A stretch of DNA of 64,000 nt. Source: Anaerolineales bacterium. GTDB lineage: Bacteria; Chloroflexota; Anaerolineae; Anaerolineales; UBA4823. The notes beneath the pieces are model-generated. The model worked only from the letters and a program-made list of their open reading frames with translations, ran no database searches and was not told the origin of the DNA. Every line of letters starts with the position of its first letter. Position 1 is the stretch's first letter. The stretch is from contig JAFGQI010000049.1 in assembly GCA_016935755.1 (NCBI GenBank), positions 18,213-82,212 on the forward strand. Direction: 5' to 3'. The position numbers were made by a program, and so were the translations under genes. Below, one piece after another: positions 35,411 through 44,600 of this stretch.

Positions 35411-35644
35411 ATGAATGATAACTTTGGTACTGTCCCTGTGCAAGATTATGGCTCACCCATCCCGCCGTTGGACGAGACGCCGAAGAAGAAGGATAACACG
35501 GTCTTGATCGTTGTGATTGTTGTCCTGGTGGTGTTGTGCTGCTGCTGTGTCATTGTGGGGGGCGGGCTGGGGTATTGGCTGTGGGAAAACGGCGACGAAC
35601 TGTTCGACCTGACCCATAACCTGCGGGGAGCTTTTCCGGTTTGA
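35411..35644 (+). CDS. small Cys-rich single-pass membrane protein
   Basis: Protein of 77 residues: a charged, Pro-rich N-terminal head, one hydrophobic helix (about residues 32-54) containing a CCCCC cluster, a Gly-rich exit and a short acidic tail. CGGAGGAG stands right before the ATG. The cysteine cluster in the membrane face is typical of many small Chloroflexota membrane proteins. Function unknown. A two-way terminator follows. Confidence 0.75.
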   Translation: MNDNFGTVPVQDYGSPIPPLDETPKKKDNTVLIVVIVVLVVLCCCCVIVGGGLGYWLWENGDELFDLTHNLRGAFPV

Positions 35645-35654
35645 TGGTAAGCTA

Positions 35655-35698
35655 AAAAAGTCAGGCGCTGATCGATAAAAATCAGCGCCTGACTTTTT
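35655..35698. terminator. bidirectional intrinsic terminator
   Basis: Perfect 18-bp arms (35655-35672 and 35681-35698) around an eight-base loop; each arm ends in five A or T. It lies between the converging small-membrane-protein run and the thiamine operon and overlaps the stop codon of the latter's last gene. Confidence 0.92.
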
Positions 35699-36746
35699 AT
35701 TCGTTGGTCGGAAATACCTGGATTGCCTTCAGGGGGTCGAAGCACAGCCCTACCCAATCTCCAACACTGGGTGGTTGAACGCTGGAAGGGAAGTTGAACA
35801 ACAGGGGGAGGGCATTGACCAGGATCGTCATTTTCCATGAGCTTCCCCGGAAAGAGATTTCGAAAACTTGCCCTGAAAGCTGGCAGGTGTCCTCACTGAT
35901 ATTTACTTCGTCAGGGCGTAAGAGCACCATGAAAGCCTGGCCAGTTTTATGTTTTTCGTGCTGGTCGGGTAGAGGAAAACTGCCCAGCGGGGTAAGGATT
36001 GATCCATCGGGCTGGAGCCTGCCTGAAATCAGGTTGTTCAAGCCCAAAAATTGCGCCACGAATATACTGGTTGGTTGGCGATAAATTGCCTGGGGTGCGC
36101 CAGTTTGCTCAATCTTGCCAGCATTCATCACGATTACCCGGTGAGCGATGACAAAGGCTTCTTCCTGGTCGTGAGTGACATAGATGGCAGTTTGCTGGCT
36201 CTGGTGCAGGATGCTGCCCAGCTCCAATACCAGGCGTTCGCGCAGGCTGCGGTCAAGCGAACCCAGCGGCTCATCTAACATCAGTAGGCGCGGGCGGGGG
36301 GCCAACGAACGAGCTAACGCCACTCGCTGCCCTTCTCCCCCTGATAGGGTGTTGACATCCCGCTTCTCATAACCAGGCAGCCCCACCAGTTCCAGCACTT
36401 CGCTCACTCGCTGGCGGATCTTTTCCTGGTTCAGATGCATCATCTGCAGCCCAAAAGCGACATTATCGAACACATTCCTGTGCGGGAAGAGGGCAAAATC
36501 CTGAAACATCAGGCCAAAACCGCGTTGGTGAGCCGGAACGCCTGCCAGGGAGCTGCCCTCCCATAACACATTGCCGCTGTCAGGCGGTTCCAATCCGGCG
36601 ATAATCGACAGCAAGGTGGATTTTCCGCATCCGCTGGGGCCAAGCACAGCCACAGTTTTTCCCTCTTCCACCTGGAAGGAGACCCCCTGCAGAGCCTGGG
36701 TGCTGCCGAACGATTTGTAGATATCCTGTAGGTCAAGTCCAGTCAT
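35697..36746 (-). CDS. thiQ: thiamine ABC transporter ATP-binding protein
   Basis: Cytoplasmic ATPase of 349 residues, last gene of the thiamine operon. Walker A GPSGCGKST, Q-loop FGLMFQDFALFPH, signature LSGGEGQRVALARSLA, Walker B LMLDEPLGSLDRS and switch His in YVTHDQEEA are intact. A C-terminal TOBE-like domain (about residues 240-345) makes it longer than enteric ThiQ and closer to FbpC/PotA forms. Assignment to thiamine rests on the operon: TPP riboswitch, thiN, thiB and thiP upstream. Confidence 0.9.
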   Translation of the reverse strand: MTGLDLQDIYKSFGSTQALQGVSFQVEEGKTVAVLGPSGCGKSTLLSIIAGLEPPDSGNVLWEGSSLAGVPAHQRGFGLMFQDFALFPHRNVFDNVAFGLQMMHLNQEKIRQRVSEVLELVGLPGYEKRDVNTLSGGEGQRVALARSLAPRPRLLMLDEPLGSLDRSLRERLVLELGSILHQSQQTAIYVTHDQEEAFVIAHRVIVMNAGKIEQTGAPQAIYRQPTSIFVAQFLGLNNLISGRLQPDGSILTPLGSFPLPDQHEKHKTGQAFMVLLRPDEVNISEDTCQLSGQVFEISFRGSSWKMTILVNALPLLFNFPSSVQPPSVGDWVGLCFDPLKAIQVFPTNE

Positions 36747-36770
36747 GATGATTTATCGTGAGGTGGTTTT

Positions 36771-38477
36771 CTAAAATTCTCCCACATCGGCGATGCGGAA
36801 ATGTTCAATCGCCAGCATTCCTCCCGCAGCGGTCACCATCAGCAGTGTGCTGAGCGCCAGGGCCTGTCCATAGTTCAATTCTCCTGGCTGTGACAGGAAG
36901 CGGTAGATCATTACCGGGACAGTGGGGTATTCAGGGCGGCTGATCAAAGCAGTCGCCCCGAACTCGCCCAGCGATATGGTAAAGGCAAAGGTAGCCGCCA
37001 CCAGCAAAGCCCGCCCAACCAGCGGCAGGTCGATGTGGCGTATTACCTGACCTGGAGGAGCGCCCAGCACCGCTGCAGCGTGGCGCAGGCGCGGGCGAAT
37101 GCTGCGCAGGGCGGGGGTCAGGCTGCGTACAACGAATGGAAACGCCACCAGGGTGTGCGCCAGCGGAATTAAGATAGGGGAGGCGCGTAAATCCAGCGGT
37201 GGTTGGTCCAGGGCAACGATGAAACCCAGTCCCAGGGTGACTGCCGATGTCCCCAGCGGCAGCATCAAGATTGGATCGAGGATGCGGTTCAGGAGAGAGC
37301 GGGTATTGTAAGCCAACGACCAGGCCGCGGGCAGACCGAGCATCAGAGCCAGAAATGCCGTCGCACAGGCATAGGCCAGCGAGACTGCAATGGCAGTACT
37401 GGGCGGCACGAAGAACAGCGAGTCGCGCCGGTTCGTATTCAGTTCGCGATAATAATCCAAGGTAAGCTGAGCTTGTATATCTTGTGCGCTGCTGGCAGGG
37501 GCCGCGGAGACGAATGAGCGCAAGCCCAGGGCCAGCAGAGGCGTGGTGAGCAAACCCAGCAGCGCTACGATCATAACAGAAGCTGCCAGGCGGCTGCGCC
37601 AGGTGGTCAGGCGGCGTTGGGTAAAGCGCTGTGGACGCAGAGTGAGGGGCTGGAATAGCCGTGCGGATAGCTGAGTATAGATAACCGTCAGCCCTAATGT
37701 GCAGGCCAGTTGAAAGAGGGACAGGGTGGCTGCCAGGGGAAGATTGAACAGGCTGATGGTCTGGTAGTAGATTTCAACCTCCAGCGTGGCAAATTTTGGT
37801 CCGCCTAACACAAGAATCACCCCAAAGGAAGTAAAGTTGAAGATGAACACCAGCAGCGCGGCAGATGCAATCGCGGGCAGCAAAAGAGGCAGAGTGAGGT
37901 GAGTGAGCACCTGCCAGGGAGTGGCGCCTAAGACCCGCGCCGCCTGGCCCAGGCGTGGGTCCAGGTGTGACCAGAAGTCCCCAACAATGCGCAAAACAAT
38001 GGTGGTGTTATAGAAGACATGCGCGACCAGGATGGCGCCAAATGTATTGACGAATTGAATGGGAGGCTGCGCCAGGTTGAATAGATCCATCAGCGCCAGA
38101 TTGACCCAGCCGCGTGGCCCCAGCAGGGCATTGAACGCAGCTGCCACCACCAATGTCGGCAGGACAAAAGGGATCCCTGCCAGCGCCTGGAGCAGGGATT
38201 TTCCCCGAAAGGTGAAGCGGGCAAGCAAGTAAGCCCCTGGAAGTCCAAATGACAGCGTTATAAGCGTGGAAAGAACAGCCTGCCATAGGGTGAACCCCAG
38301 CACCTTCTGAACCGAGCTGGATGCCAGGCTTTCAATGAGCGGCATCCCCTGATGATCGCCCATCCTGGCAAAGCTGATCTGCAGGATGCTCCCCAGGGGG
38401 AAGAAATAGAACAGGCCCAGAAAAGCGAGCGGCGCCAGCCAGAGCAGCAGGCTGCCAGGGGCTAGCCGGTGTTTCAT
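36771..38477 (-). CDS. thiP: thiamine ABC transporter permease (double-domain, ThiP-like)
   Basis: Integral membrane protein of 568 residues made of two tandem permease halves with about twelve hydrophobic segments, as in ThiP and FbpB. EAA-loop motifs occur in each half: ARVLGATPWQVLTHLTLPLLLPA and AAVLGAPPGQVIRHIDLPL. The ATG at 38477 overlaps the thiB stop as ATGA; an upstream ATG would add eleven residues. Its partners are thiB before and thiQ after. Confidence 0.92.
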   Translation of the reverse strand: MKHRLAPGSLLLWLAPLAFLGLFYFFPLGSILQISFARMGDHQGMPLIESLASSSVQKVLGFTLWQAVLSTLITLSFGLPGAYLLARFTFRGKSLLQALAGIPFVLPTLVVAAAFNALLGPRGWVNLALMDLFNLAQPPIQFVNTFGAILVAHVFYNTTIVLRIVGDFWSHLDPRLGQAARVLGATPWQVLTHLTLPLLLPAIASAALLVFIFNFTSFGVILVLGGPKFATLEVEIYYQTISLFNLPLAATLSLFQLACTLGLTVIYTQLSARLFQPLTLRPQRFTQRRLTTWRSRLAASVMIVALLGLLTTPLLALGLRSFVSAAPASSAQDIQAQLTLDYYRELNTNRRDSLFFVPPSTAIAVSLAYACATAFLALMLGLPAAWSLAYNTRSLLNRILDPILMLPLGTSAVTLGLGFIVALDQPPLDLRASPILIPLAHTLVAFPFVVRSLTPALRSIRPRLRHAAAVLGAPPGQVIRHIDLPLVGRALLVAATFAFTISLGEFGATALISRPEYPTVPVMIYRFLSQPGELNYGQALALSTLLMVTAAGGMLAIEHFRIADVGEF

Positions 38478-39592
38478 CTGAGCACGGCCTCTGTCCAGGC
38501 CTGCAGCCATTTTTCTCGATTGGCTGCGATTTCCTGCGGGGTGATCACAGCTGTTTTTTGCGGCACATCCAGGTATTTCACGAAGGCATTTGATAGTTGG
38601 GCGTTAGGGTTCACTGGGAAAACGAACATCTGCATTGGCATGTCAGCCTGGAAGGCTGGGGAGAGCATGAAATCTATCCACTTTTCGGCCAGGTCGTGGT
38701 TGCTGGCGCCTTTGAGAATGCCTACAAACTCAATCTGGCGGAAGCAGGAGTAATTGCTGACGATGGCGCCGGTGGGTGGTTCTGTCATCGGGCTGGATGC
38801 GTAGATTAACTCGAAGGCTGGGCTGGAATTGTATGAAACTACGATCGGGCGTGGGCCTTTGCCGGATGAACCGCTGAATTCGGTGTAGTAGGCGGTTTCC
38901 CAGTCGTTGACCACTAAAACATCGTTGGCAACCAGGGCTTTCCAGAAATCAAGATAGTCCGTTGGGCCGAAGTTCCCGATTGTGGCTAATAAAAACGCCA
39001 GCCCAGGCGATGAAGTGGCCGGGTTTTGAACGACCAGCAGGCTCTTGTATTCTGCTTTGGTTAAGTCTTCCAGGTTGGTGGGGGGAGGCATATTCTTTTG
39101 TGCGAAATAGGCTTTGTCATAGTTCAGGCATACATCGCCATAATCCACTGGCAGGGCGCGCTGCTGCTCATCCAGCTGGAAAGCAGCGGGTATCTTCTCC
39201 AGCAGCTTTGAAGCATAAGGTTCGAAGATGCCTTCGTCAAGCGCCCGGCTCAAGAAGGTATTGTCTACACCATAAAAGACATCCGCCAGGGGATTGTCTT
39301 TGGACAGGATGGCTTTGTTGAGGGCTGTGCCGGTGTCGCCGCTCTTGATGATTTGAACTTTGACGTTGTTCTCCTGCTCAAAAGCGATCAAGACATCCTC
39401 GGATACAGCAAATGAGTCATGGGTCATCACCCTCAAGATGCGCGGGCCAGAGGGTGTGGAACTGGCAGTTGCAGCGGATGAACAGCCTGCGCTGATTGCC
39501 AGGAGGAGAATGCAGATCAGCAGCAACAGGGAGTAAGCCGTCCTTCTGTTTTGAGACCGGAATGGAGCCAGCGCCGTTAAAACGTGTTTCAC
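38474..39592 (-). CDS. thiB: thiamine ABC transporter substrate-binding lipoprotein
   Basis: Extracytoplasmic thiamine-binding protein. A lipoprotein signal with lipobox SAGC is followed by the ThiB/TbpA pattern: RVMTHDSFAVSEDVLIAFEQ, GDTGTALNKAILSKDNPLADVFYGVD, LPVDYGDVCLNYDKAYF and NDWETAYYTEFSG. I chose the GTG at 39592, which overlaps the thiN stop as GTGA; an ATG at 39610 inside thiN would add six residues. Ligand assignment is supported by the TPP riboswitch and thiN in the same operon. Confidence 0.93.
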   Translation of the reverse strand: MKHVLTALAPFRSQNRRTAYSLLLLICILLLAISAGCSSAATASSTPSGPRILRVMTHDSFAVSEDVLIAFEQENNVKVQIIKSGDTGTALNKAILSKDNPLADVFYGVDNTFLSRALDEGIFEPYASKLLEKIPAAFQLDEQQRALPVDYGDVCLNYDKAYFAQKNMPPPTNLEDLTKAEYKSLLVVQNPATSSPGLAFLLATIGNFGPTDYLDFWKALVANDVLVVNDWETAYYTEFSGSSGKGPRPIVVSYNSSPAFELIYASSPMTEPPTGAIVSNYSCFRQIEFVGILKGASNHDLAEKWIDFMLSPAFQADMPMQMFVFPVNPNAQLSNAFVKYLDVPQKTAVITPQEIAANREKWLQAWTEAVLR

Positions 39593-40212
39593 CGGTGAAT
39601 GGTGGTACATAGCATTAACCCTTCCTTCAAATCAATTGTAGCTTCTTCCCCCAGCATCATATTGCTGATGCCGCGGGTGCTTCCGAAAACCAGATCTTCC
39701 TGGTTCAATGAGTATTCCAGGCCCTGGGTGGTGATCCCACTGGCATCGCCAGCCAGTGGGATGAGAGAAACTGTATCGCCAGGGTGGCCGTGGATAGATA
39801 TGCTCTCCCCGCCATGCAGATAGGCAATCTCTTGGTTCCCGTCGATGATGCGGATATGGGCTGGCGCCAGCGCAGCCGGCAGGAGCAGGTTGGCCAGGGT
39901 CTGGTCCCAGCGTGCCCCCAAAGCCGCCAACACCAGGATTTCACTGGCGCCAAGTTCCTGGGCATGCATCATTGCTAATTCGAGATCGGTGTAGTCTTTA
40001 CGGCTGGGATAGCGGATAAACTGGCATCCCTGCTCCTGCAGCATAGCAATATCCTGGTCATTGAGCGAATCCATATCGCCAACCACATAGGCAGGAATCA
40101 GGCCGAATTTGAGGCAGTGACGGGCGCCTCCGTCCGCGGCGATGAGGATATCCCCTGGCAGAAGTTCAACCGGCTGGGTTAGCCAGCCATTGGCGATCAG
40201 CACAGCGCGCAA
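39589..40212 (-). CDS. thiN: thiamine pyrophosphokinase
   Basis: Converts thiamine and ATP into thiamine diphosphate and AMP. The protein of 207 residues shows ILIAADGGARHCLKFGLIP, VVGDMDSL, RYPSRKDYTDLELAM and LGARWDQTLANLLL, the catalytic and ATP-binding blocks of the TPK family. It is the first gene after the TPP riboswitch and is coupled to thiB. Together the operon encodes uptake and activation of thiamine with no synthesis gene, so the cell may depend on salvage at this locus. Confidence 0.95.
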   Translation of the reverse strand: MRAVLIANGWLTQPVELLPGDILIAADGGARHCLKFGLIPAYVVGDMDSLNDQDIAMLQEQGCQFIRYPSRKDYTDLELAMMHAQELGASEILVLAALGARWDQTLANLLLPAALAPAHIRIIDGNQEIAYLHGGESISIHGHPGDTVSLIPLAGDASGITTQGLEYSLNQEDLVFGSTRGISNMMLGEEATIDLKEGLMLCTTIHR

Positions 40213-40282
40213 AATATCGTTCCTCCTCGGTAGGTGCCGCCAGAGGAGGAATAAGCAAAAGCAGATATTTCAATGGGGTCAA

Positions 40283-40377
40283 CTGCCATTCCTCCGCCGG
40301 CATTATCCGGATCAGGTTCGCGGGTCGAAGGCCGATTACCTTCCTCTCAGCCTGGTGATACCAGGCTCCCCGTGCAC
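40283..40377 (-). promoter_or_regulatory. TPP (THI-box) riboswitch
   Basis: On the minus strand GGGGAGCCTGG, CCAGGCTGAGAGGAAGG and then GACCCGCGAACCTGATCCGG followed by ATAATGCCGGCGGAGGAATGG match the conserved THI-box, including the CTGAGA and CCTGATC-GG-TAATGCC pyrophosphate and pyrimidine pockets. It lies between the operon promoter and thiN. Binding of TPP should lower expression of thiN-thiB-thiP-thiQ. A separate hairpin (40384-40401) precedes the aptamer. No separate terminator is evident, so control of ribosome access is more likely. Confidence 0.96.
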
Positions 40378-40423
40378 ATCCTGAGGCAATCTTGATTGCC
40401 TGAGATTATTCTATCTGATTTTG

Positions 40424-40452
40424 AGTATATCCAAAGCTGGGAGAGTTGTCAA
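40424..40452 (-). promoter_or_regulatory. promoter of the thiamine operon
   Basis: On the minus strand TTGACA (40447-40452), a 17-base spacer and TATACT (40424-40429). It lies upstream of the TPP riboswitch and immediately after the stop of the alpha/beta hydrolase gene. Confidence 0.85.
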
Positions 40453-40453
40453 G

Positions 40454-41245
40454 CTAGCGGACGCGTCGTTTCCATTCATCCCGCAGCTGAAGCTGGCGAG
40501 GGCTGACGCCAGAGTTCAGGGAGAGAAAATCAGCCAGCAGGCGGTTGAATTTGCTGGTTTCGTCCAGCATGGGGAAGTGTCCAGATTGATCGAAGATGAT
40601 TTGGTGAAGATGCTCGGGCAAATTGGCGATTTGCTCCTGCGATGACGAACCTTCGATAACCGGGTCATTCTGCCCATAGACCAGCAGGCAGGGAGTATTG
40701 AGCTCCTTGGAAAGCGTGGTGATATCGATTGCTGCCAGGCTTGACAATGATGACTGTATGGCGCGCTGATCGGCTTTGGGCGCTTCAGCGCGGGCCGATT
40801 CGCTGTCAGCCGTGCGGTCTAAAAGCCAATCTGCCAGCTCTCCGGGAAGAGCGTTATAGAGCCGGGGATTCAGGGTATGCTGCCCGTTGGGCAGGCTGAT
40901 CGCCATAACACGATCAACAAATTTCTTGTAACGGTTGGCGTATAACATGGCTACAATGGCGCCCAGCCCATGACCGATCAGCGCGATTTTGCCGATGCCC
41001 ATCTCTTGGAGGAAGAGATCCAACAGGTTGACTTGCTGGTCGAGAGTGTAATTCTCCGGTTTTTTGGCCGAATCTCCGAACCCCCACATGTCAAGAGCGT
41101 AGGTGCGGAACGAGATCGAAGCGGCTTGCATGACCGGAATCCAGTATCGCCAGGACCCCACCCAGCCATGCAAGAAAATCAATGGTCGGCCGCGCCCCAG
41201 GACTTCGTAATGAACAATTTCGTCCTGCAGGATAACTACACTCAT
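40454..41245 (-). CDS. alpha/beta hydrolase-fold protein lacking the nucleophile Ser
   Basis: Protein of 263 residues with the alpha/beta hydrolase layout: LIFLHGWVGSWRYW oxyanion loop, YALDMWGFGDSAK, a nucleophile elbow, and a final DQSGHFPMLDE carrying the catalytic His. The elbow, however, reads GHGLGA (residues 91-96), with GGG-encoded Gly93 where Ser is expected. The paralogue at 51478-52275 aligns without gaps up to here and keeps Ser93 (GHSMGG). The protein is therefore probably not a hydrolase and may act as a binding or scaffold protein. It is last in the operon with the giant kinase. Confidence 0.85.
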   Translation of the reverse strand: MSVVILQDEIVHYEVLGRGRPLIFLHGWVGSWRYWIPVMQAASISFRTYALDMWGFGDSAKKPENYTLDQQVNLLDLFLQEMGIGKIALIGHGLGAIVAMLYANRYKKFVDRVMAISLPNGQHTLNPRLYNALPGELADWLLDRTADSESARAEAPKADQRAIQSSLSSLAAIDITTLSKELNTPCLLVYGQNDPVIEGSSSQEQIANLPEHLHQIIFDQSGHFPMLDETSKFNRLLADFLSLNSGVSPRQLQLRDEWKRRVR

Positions 41246-41284
41246 CTGCTAACTCTCGAGTTCAATCTTCTCCCAAACGGGTGG

Positions 41285-41653
41285 CTACTTCCTGGCCAGA
41301 ATGGTGCGGACACGTTCCGTCAACTGGTCAGGTGAAAATGGCTTCAGGATATATTCATCGGCGCCAGCCTCGATCCCAGTCCTGACTTCGCTTTCTTGTC
41401 CTTTAGCGGAAAGGAAAATCACTGGAATATCCTTCGTGCTATCATGTTTCTTTAGTTCTCGACAGGCCTCATAACCGGTCATCCGAGGCATACGGACATC
41501 TAACAGGATCAGATCTGGGATGACCTTCAATGCTGTTTGATAGGCCTCTTCACCATTTGCGGTGGGGATTACCTCGTGACCGGCAAAGCCGAGGGTAAAG
41601 GCAATTAAATCTCGTATATCTCTTTCGTCATCTGCGATCAATATTTTAGCCAT
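41285..41653 (-). CDS. single-domain response regulator
   Basis: Receiver-only protein of 122 residues. The acidic pocket D8/D9, phosphoacceptor Asp52 in LILLDVRMPRM, Ser82 and Lys104 in ILKPF are intact. It lies directly after the giant histidine kinase and is the natural phosphate target; without an output domain it would act by protein-protein contact or relay. The ATG is 22 bases after the kinase stop. Confidence 0.95.
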   Translation of the reverse strand: MAKILIADDERDIRDLIAFTLGFAGHEVIPTANGEEAYQTALKVIPDLILLDVRMPRMTGYEACRELKKHDSTKDIPVIFLSAKGQESEVRTGIEAGADEYILKPFSPDQLTERVRTILARK

Positions 41654-41675
41654 TCTGTACTATTCCGTTTTCCTT

Positions 41676-44600
41676 TCATCCTTCCTCTGGTTTGTAAACA
41701 GGCAAGGTGAAAGAAAACTTGCTTCCTTCCCCTGGAACCCCCGTACTTTCCAACCAGATACGGCCCTTGTGCATTTCAATCAGGTTTGATGTGATAGATA
41801 ACCCCAGCCCGGTTCCTGAGACGCCCAGGACGAGGGTGTTTTCTCCGCGGAAGAAGCGTTCAAAAACCCGGGGAGCATCCTCTGGATGGATGCCAAAACC
41901 ATTATCAATGACATCCACCTGAATCTCATCTTCCATCTGGCGCATCTGGATCTTGATTTTTCCGTTGGGGGTGTTATATTGGTAGGCATTATCCATCAGA
42001 TTATCCAGGATTTGCCGGACGCGTTCAGCATCGCCGTAGATACGCGGTAAATTGGGCTCAATGTCCTTCTCGATCTCGATAGGTTTATCTTCTTCTCGCG
42101 AGCGGCGCAGAAGATCGCCGATAACCTGGTCGCAAATTTCCTCGAGACCTAATGGCTGCATACTAAGCACCACGCGGCCGGCCTCGATTTGCGAAACATC
42201 CAACAGGTCGTTCACCAGAACCGATAGACGTTCTGTGTTATTTTTTACTACCTGCAGGAAGTGCGCTTGCTGCTCGGTCAATTTACCGGCTGCACCCATC
42301 AGCAAGATTTCAACGTAGCCTTTGATCGAGGTCATTGGCGTGCGCAGTTCGTGGCTCACGGTGGCTACAAATTCGGACTTCAGGCGATCTACTTCAACCT
42401 GCTGGGTGACATCCTGGAATATGGATACCGTGCCCAGGAAGTCGTTGCGCAGGCTGACTGGCGCCAGGTGAACTGAAATAACTCTGCCGTCTTCGAGAGA
42501 AAATTGTTCAGAATACGTGTCGCCGGGCTGGTAAGTGCTCGGGTCGATCGACCAGGTATTAATCCTTTCCATCCAGCTCTGGGTTGCTCGTCCAAACAGC
42601 CCAATGAACTGTTCCATGGATTTCCCCAGTACCTGGGTGCGGGGTAGAACCAGGATCTTCTCGGCAGACTCATTAAACAACGTGATGCGGCGGTTGGTAT
42701 CCGTGACCAGGACTCCGTCAGCGACGGCTTCCAGGATTGCCTTTGAGCGGCTTGTCTCAACTTGTTGGTTGCGCAGCATGGTGCCGAGGTCCTCGGCCTG
42801 ATCGCGGATGAGGCGATATAGTTCAGCGTTGTTAACCGCCACGGCGACCTGATTCGCGGCAGCCTGCACCAGATCTAATTGATCGACTGAGAAATGCCCA
42901 ATGCTGCTGTGGAAAAGCAGCAAACAGCCCAATGCTTCAGCGCCGCTCATCAGAGGCACACCTAATGCGCTGCGATGTGGATAGGAAACCTGCTGGCTGC
43001 CGTTGACATATGTGATATGGATCCAGCGGTCATCCTGTAAGAGATCATCCACCATCACCGATTGGCGTTGGGCAATAATCCAGCCTGCTAAACCCTGATC
43101 GATGTCGAGGGTGGACGGGGCGTCTTCTTCGATCGGGGTTGGCACGTATCCCACCGACGCAAGGCGATGCAGTTTCTTCTCTCCAGGCCTGGCGATCAAA
43201 ATAATGATCTGGTCAGCATCTACATATTCGCTCAACACTTGCAATGTGCGGTGCAGCACTTGATCGAGATCCAGGCTGGCTGAAAGTTCGGTGATAATCC
43301 GCAGCAAGGTCTCAGCGCGCTGCTGCTCGTGCACCAACTCGGCTGTTCGTTGCTGCACGCGCAGTTCGAGATCCTCAGTGAGACGGGCATTCTGCAAGGA
43401 AATGGCGATCTGGTTGGCGATGGTGCGCGCCAGTCGCAGCTCATCTGCAGAATAATGATACTGCTGGTCATTATGGGCCAGTAAAAGCCCCTGGAAATTT
43501 TGTGTAGCAGTTGTTTCGCCTTCAGCCAGACCAGCGCTGACGATCGGAACAATGAGCAGTGATTGAGTCTTGTAGCGGGTTAAAAATTCTTGCAGAGGCT
43601 GTAGTTCGGGCTCCTGGTGGATATCGTCGGTGCTGAATACTCCCATGGTTTCACGCAAGCGGTCAAACAATGGGGTATGGGGTATCGGTAAACTGGGATC
43701 AAAGGCTGAGTCGGGCTCCAGATCGATGTTTGAGAATTCGGTTTGTAGGGTTACCTGGCCCAGAAGCGGTTCTGCTGAGCGGGTAAAGTCGGGAACTTCA
43801 TATTCTTCCCCTTCTCCTTCAAACCCAAGCACCGAGACTGATGAGCAGGGCAAAATTTGTAAAAATTCCCGCACAGCAAAGTCCAGGATCTGTTTAGCAT
43901 CCAGGGAGCTGCTGAGTTCGCTGGATAGCCGGTTGAGGATAGAGAGTGTTTGGGAGCGCTGATCCAGTTCCATGGCGCGCTTGAGGCTGTCCTGGTAAAG
44001 CTGCGCATTTTCGAGACTCGCCGCGGCCTGGATGGCAAATGCAGTGGCTACCTGGATATCATCTTGGGTGTAGAAATTCGGCTCTGTCTTTTCCAGGGCA
44101 ATCACACCGATGACTTTACCAGAGCTAATCAGTGGGACCCCCAGCCAGGATAAACGTTCATATCCTGATGCAGGAGCAGATGTCTCATCCATCATTTCCA
44201 TCAGCGATAAAGCGCTGAAGCGTGCATCCTGGGTGACATTTCCCACCGAGATGGGCTTTCCGGTGTTGATCATTTCATTCAGCAGCACACTATCCTGTAC
44301 ATCTACAGTCAGGCCAATGCGTTGTTCGCTGTCTTCAAAACCTACTGCGGCCTGCACAACCATGCGCTCTGGAGTGTTACCCCCTGGACGAACCGCCTCG
44401 CCAGCCTGCCGGAGCCAAAGCGTGCCGGTATCATAGGAAAGGATTCCTTGCAGTTGGTTGAGGATGATCGCAATTAATTGGTCCGGCTGCAGGCTGGAGG
44501 TGATGGTGGTGGAGACATCGGTCAGGGATTGCAATTGGTTGGAGCGCTGCTCGGAAGACTGGTAGAGGCGAGCATTTTCCAGCGTCAGCGCGGTTTGCTG

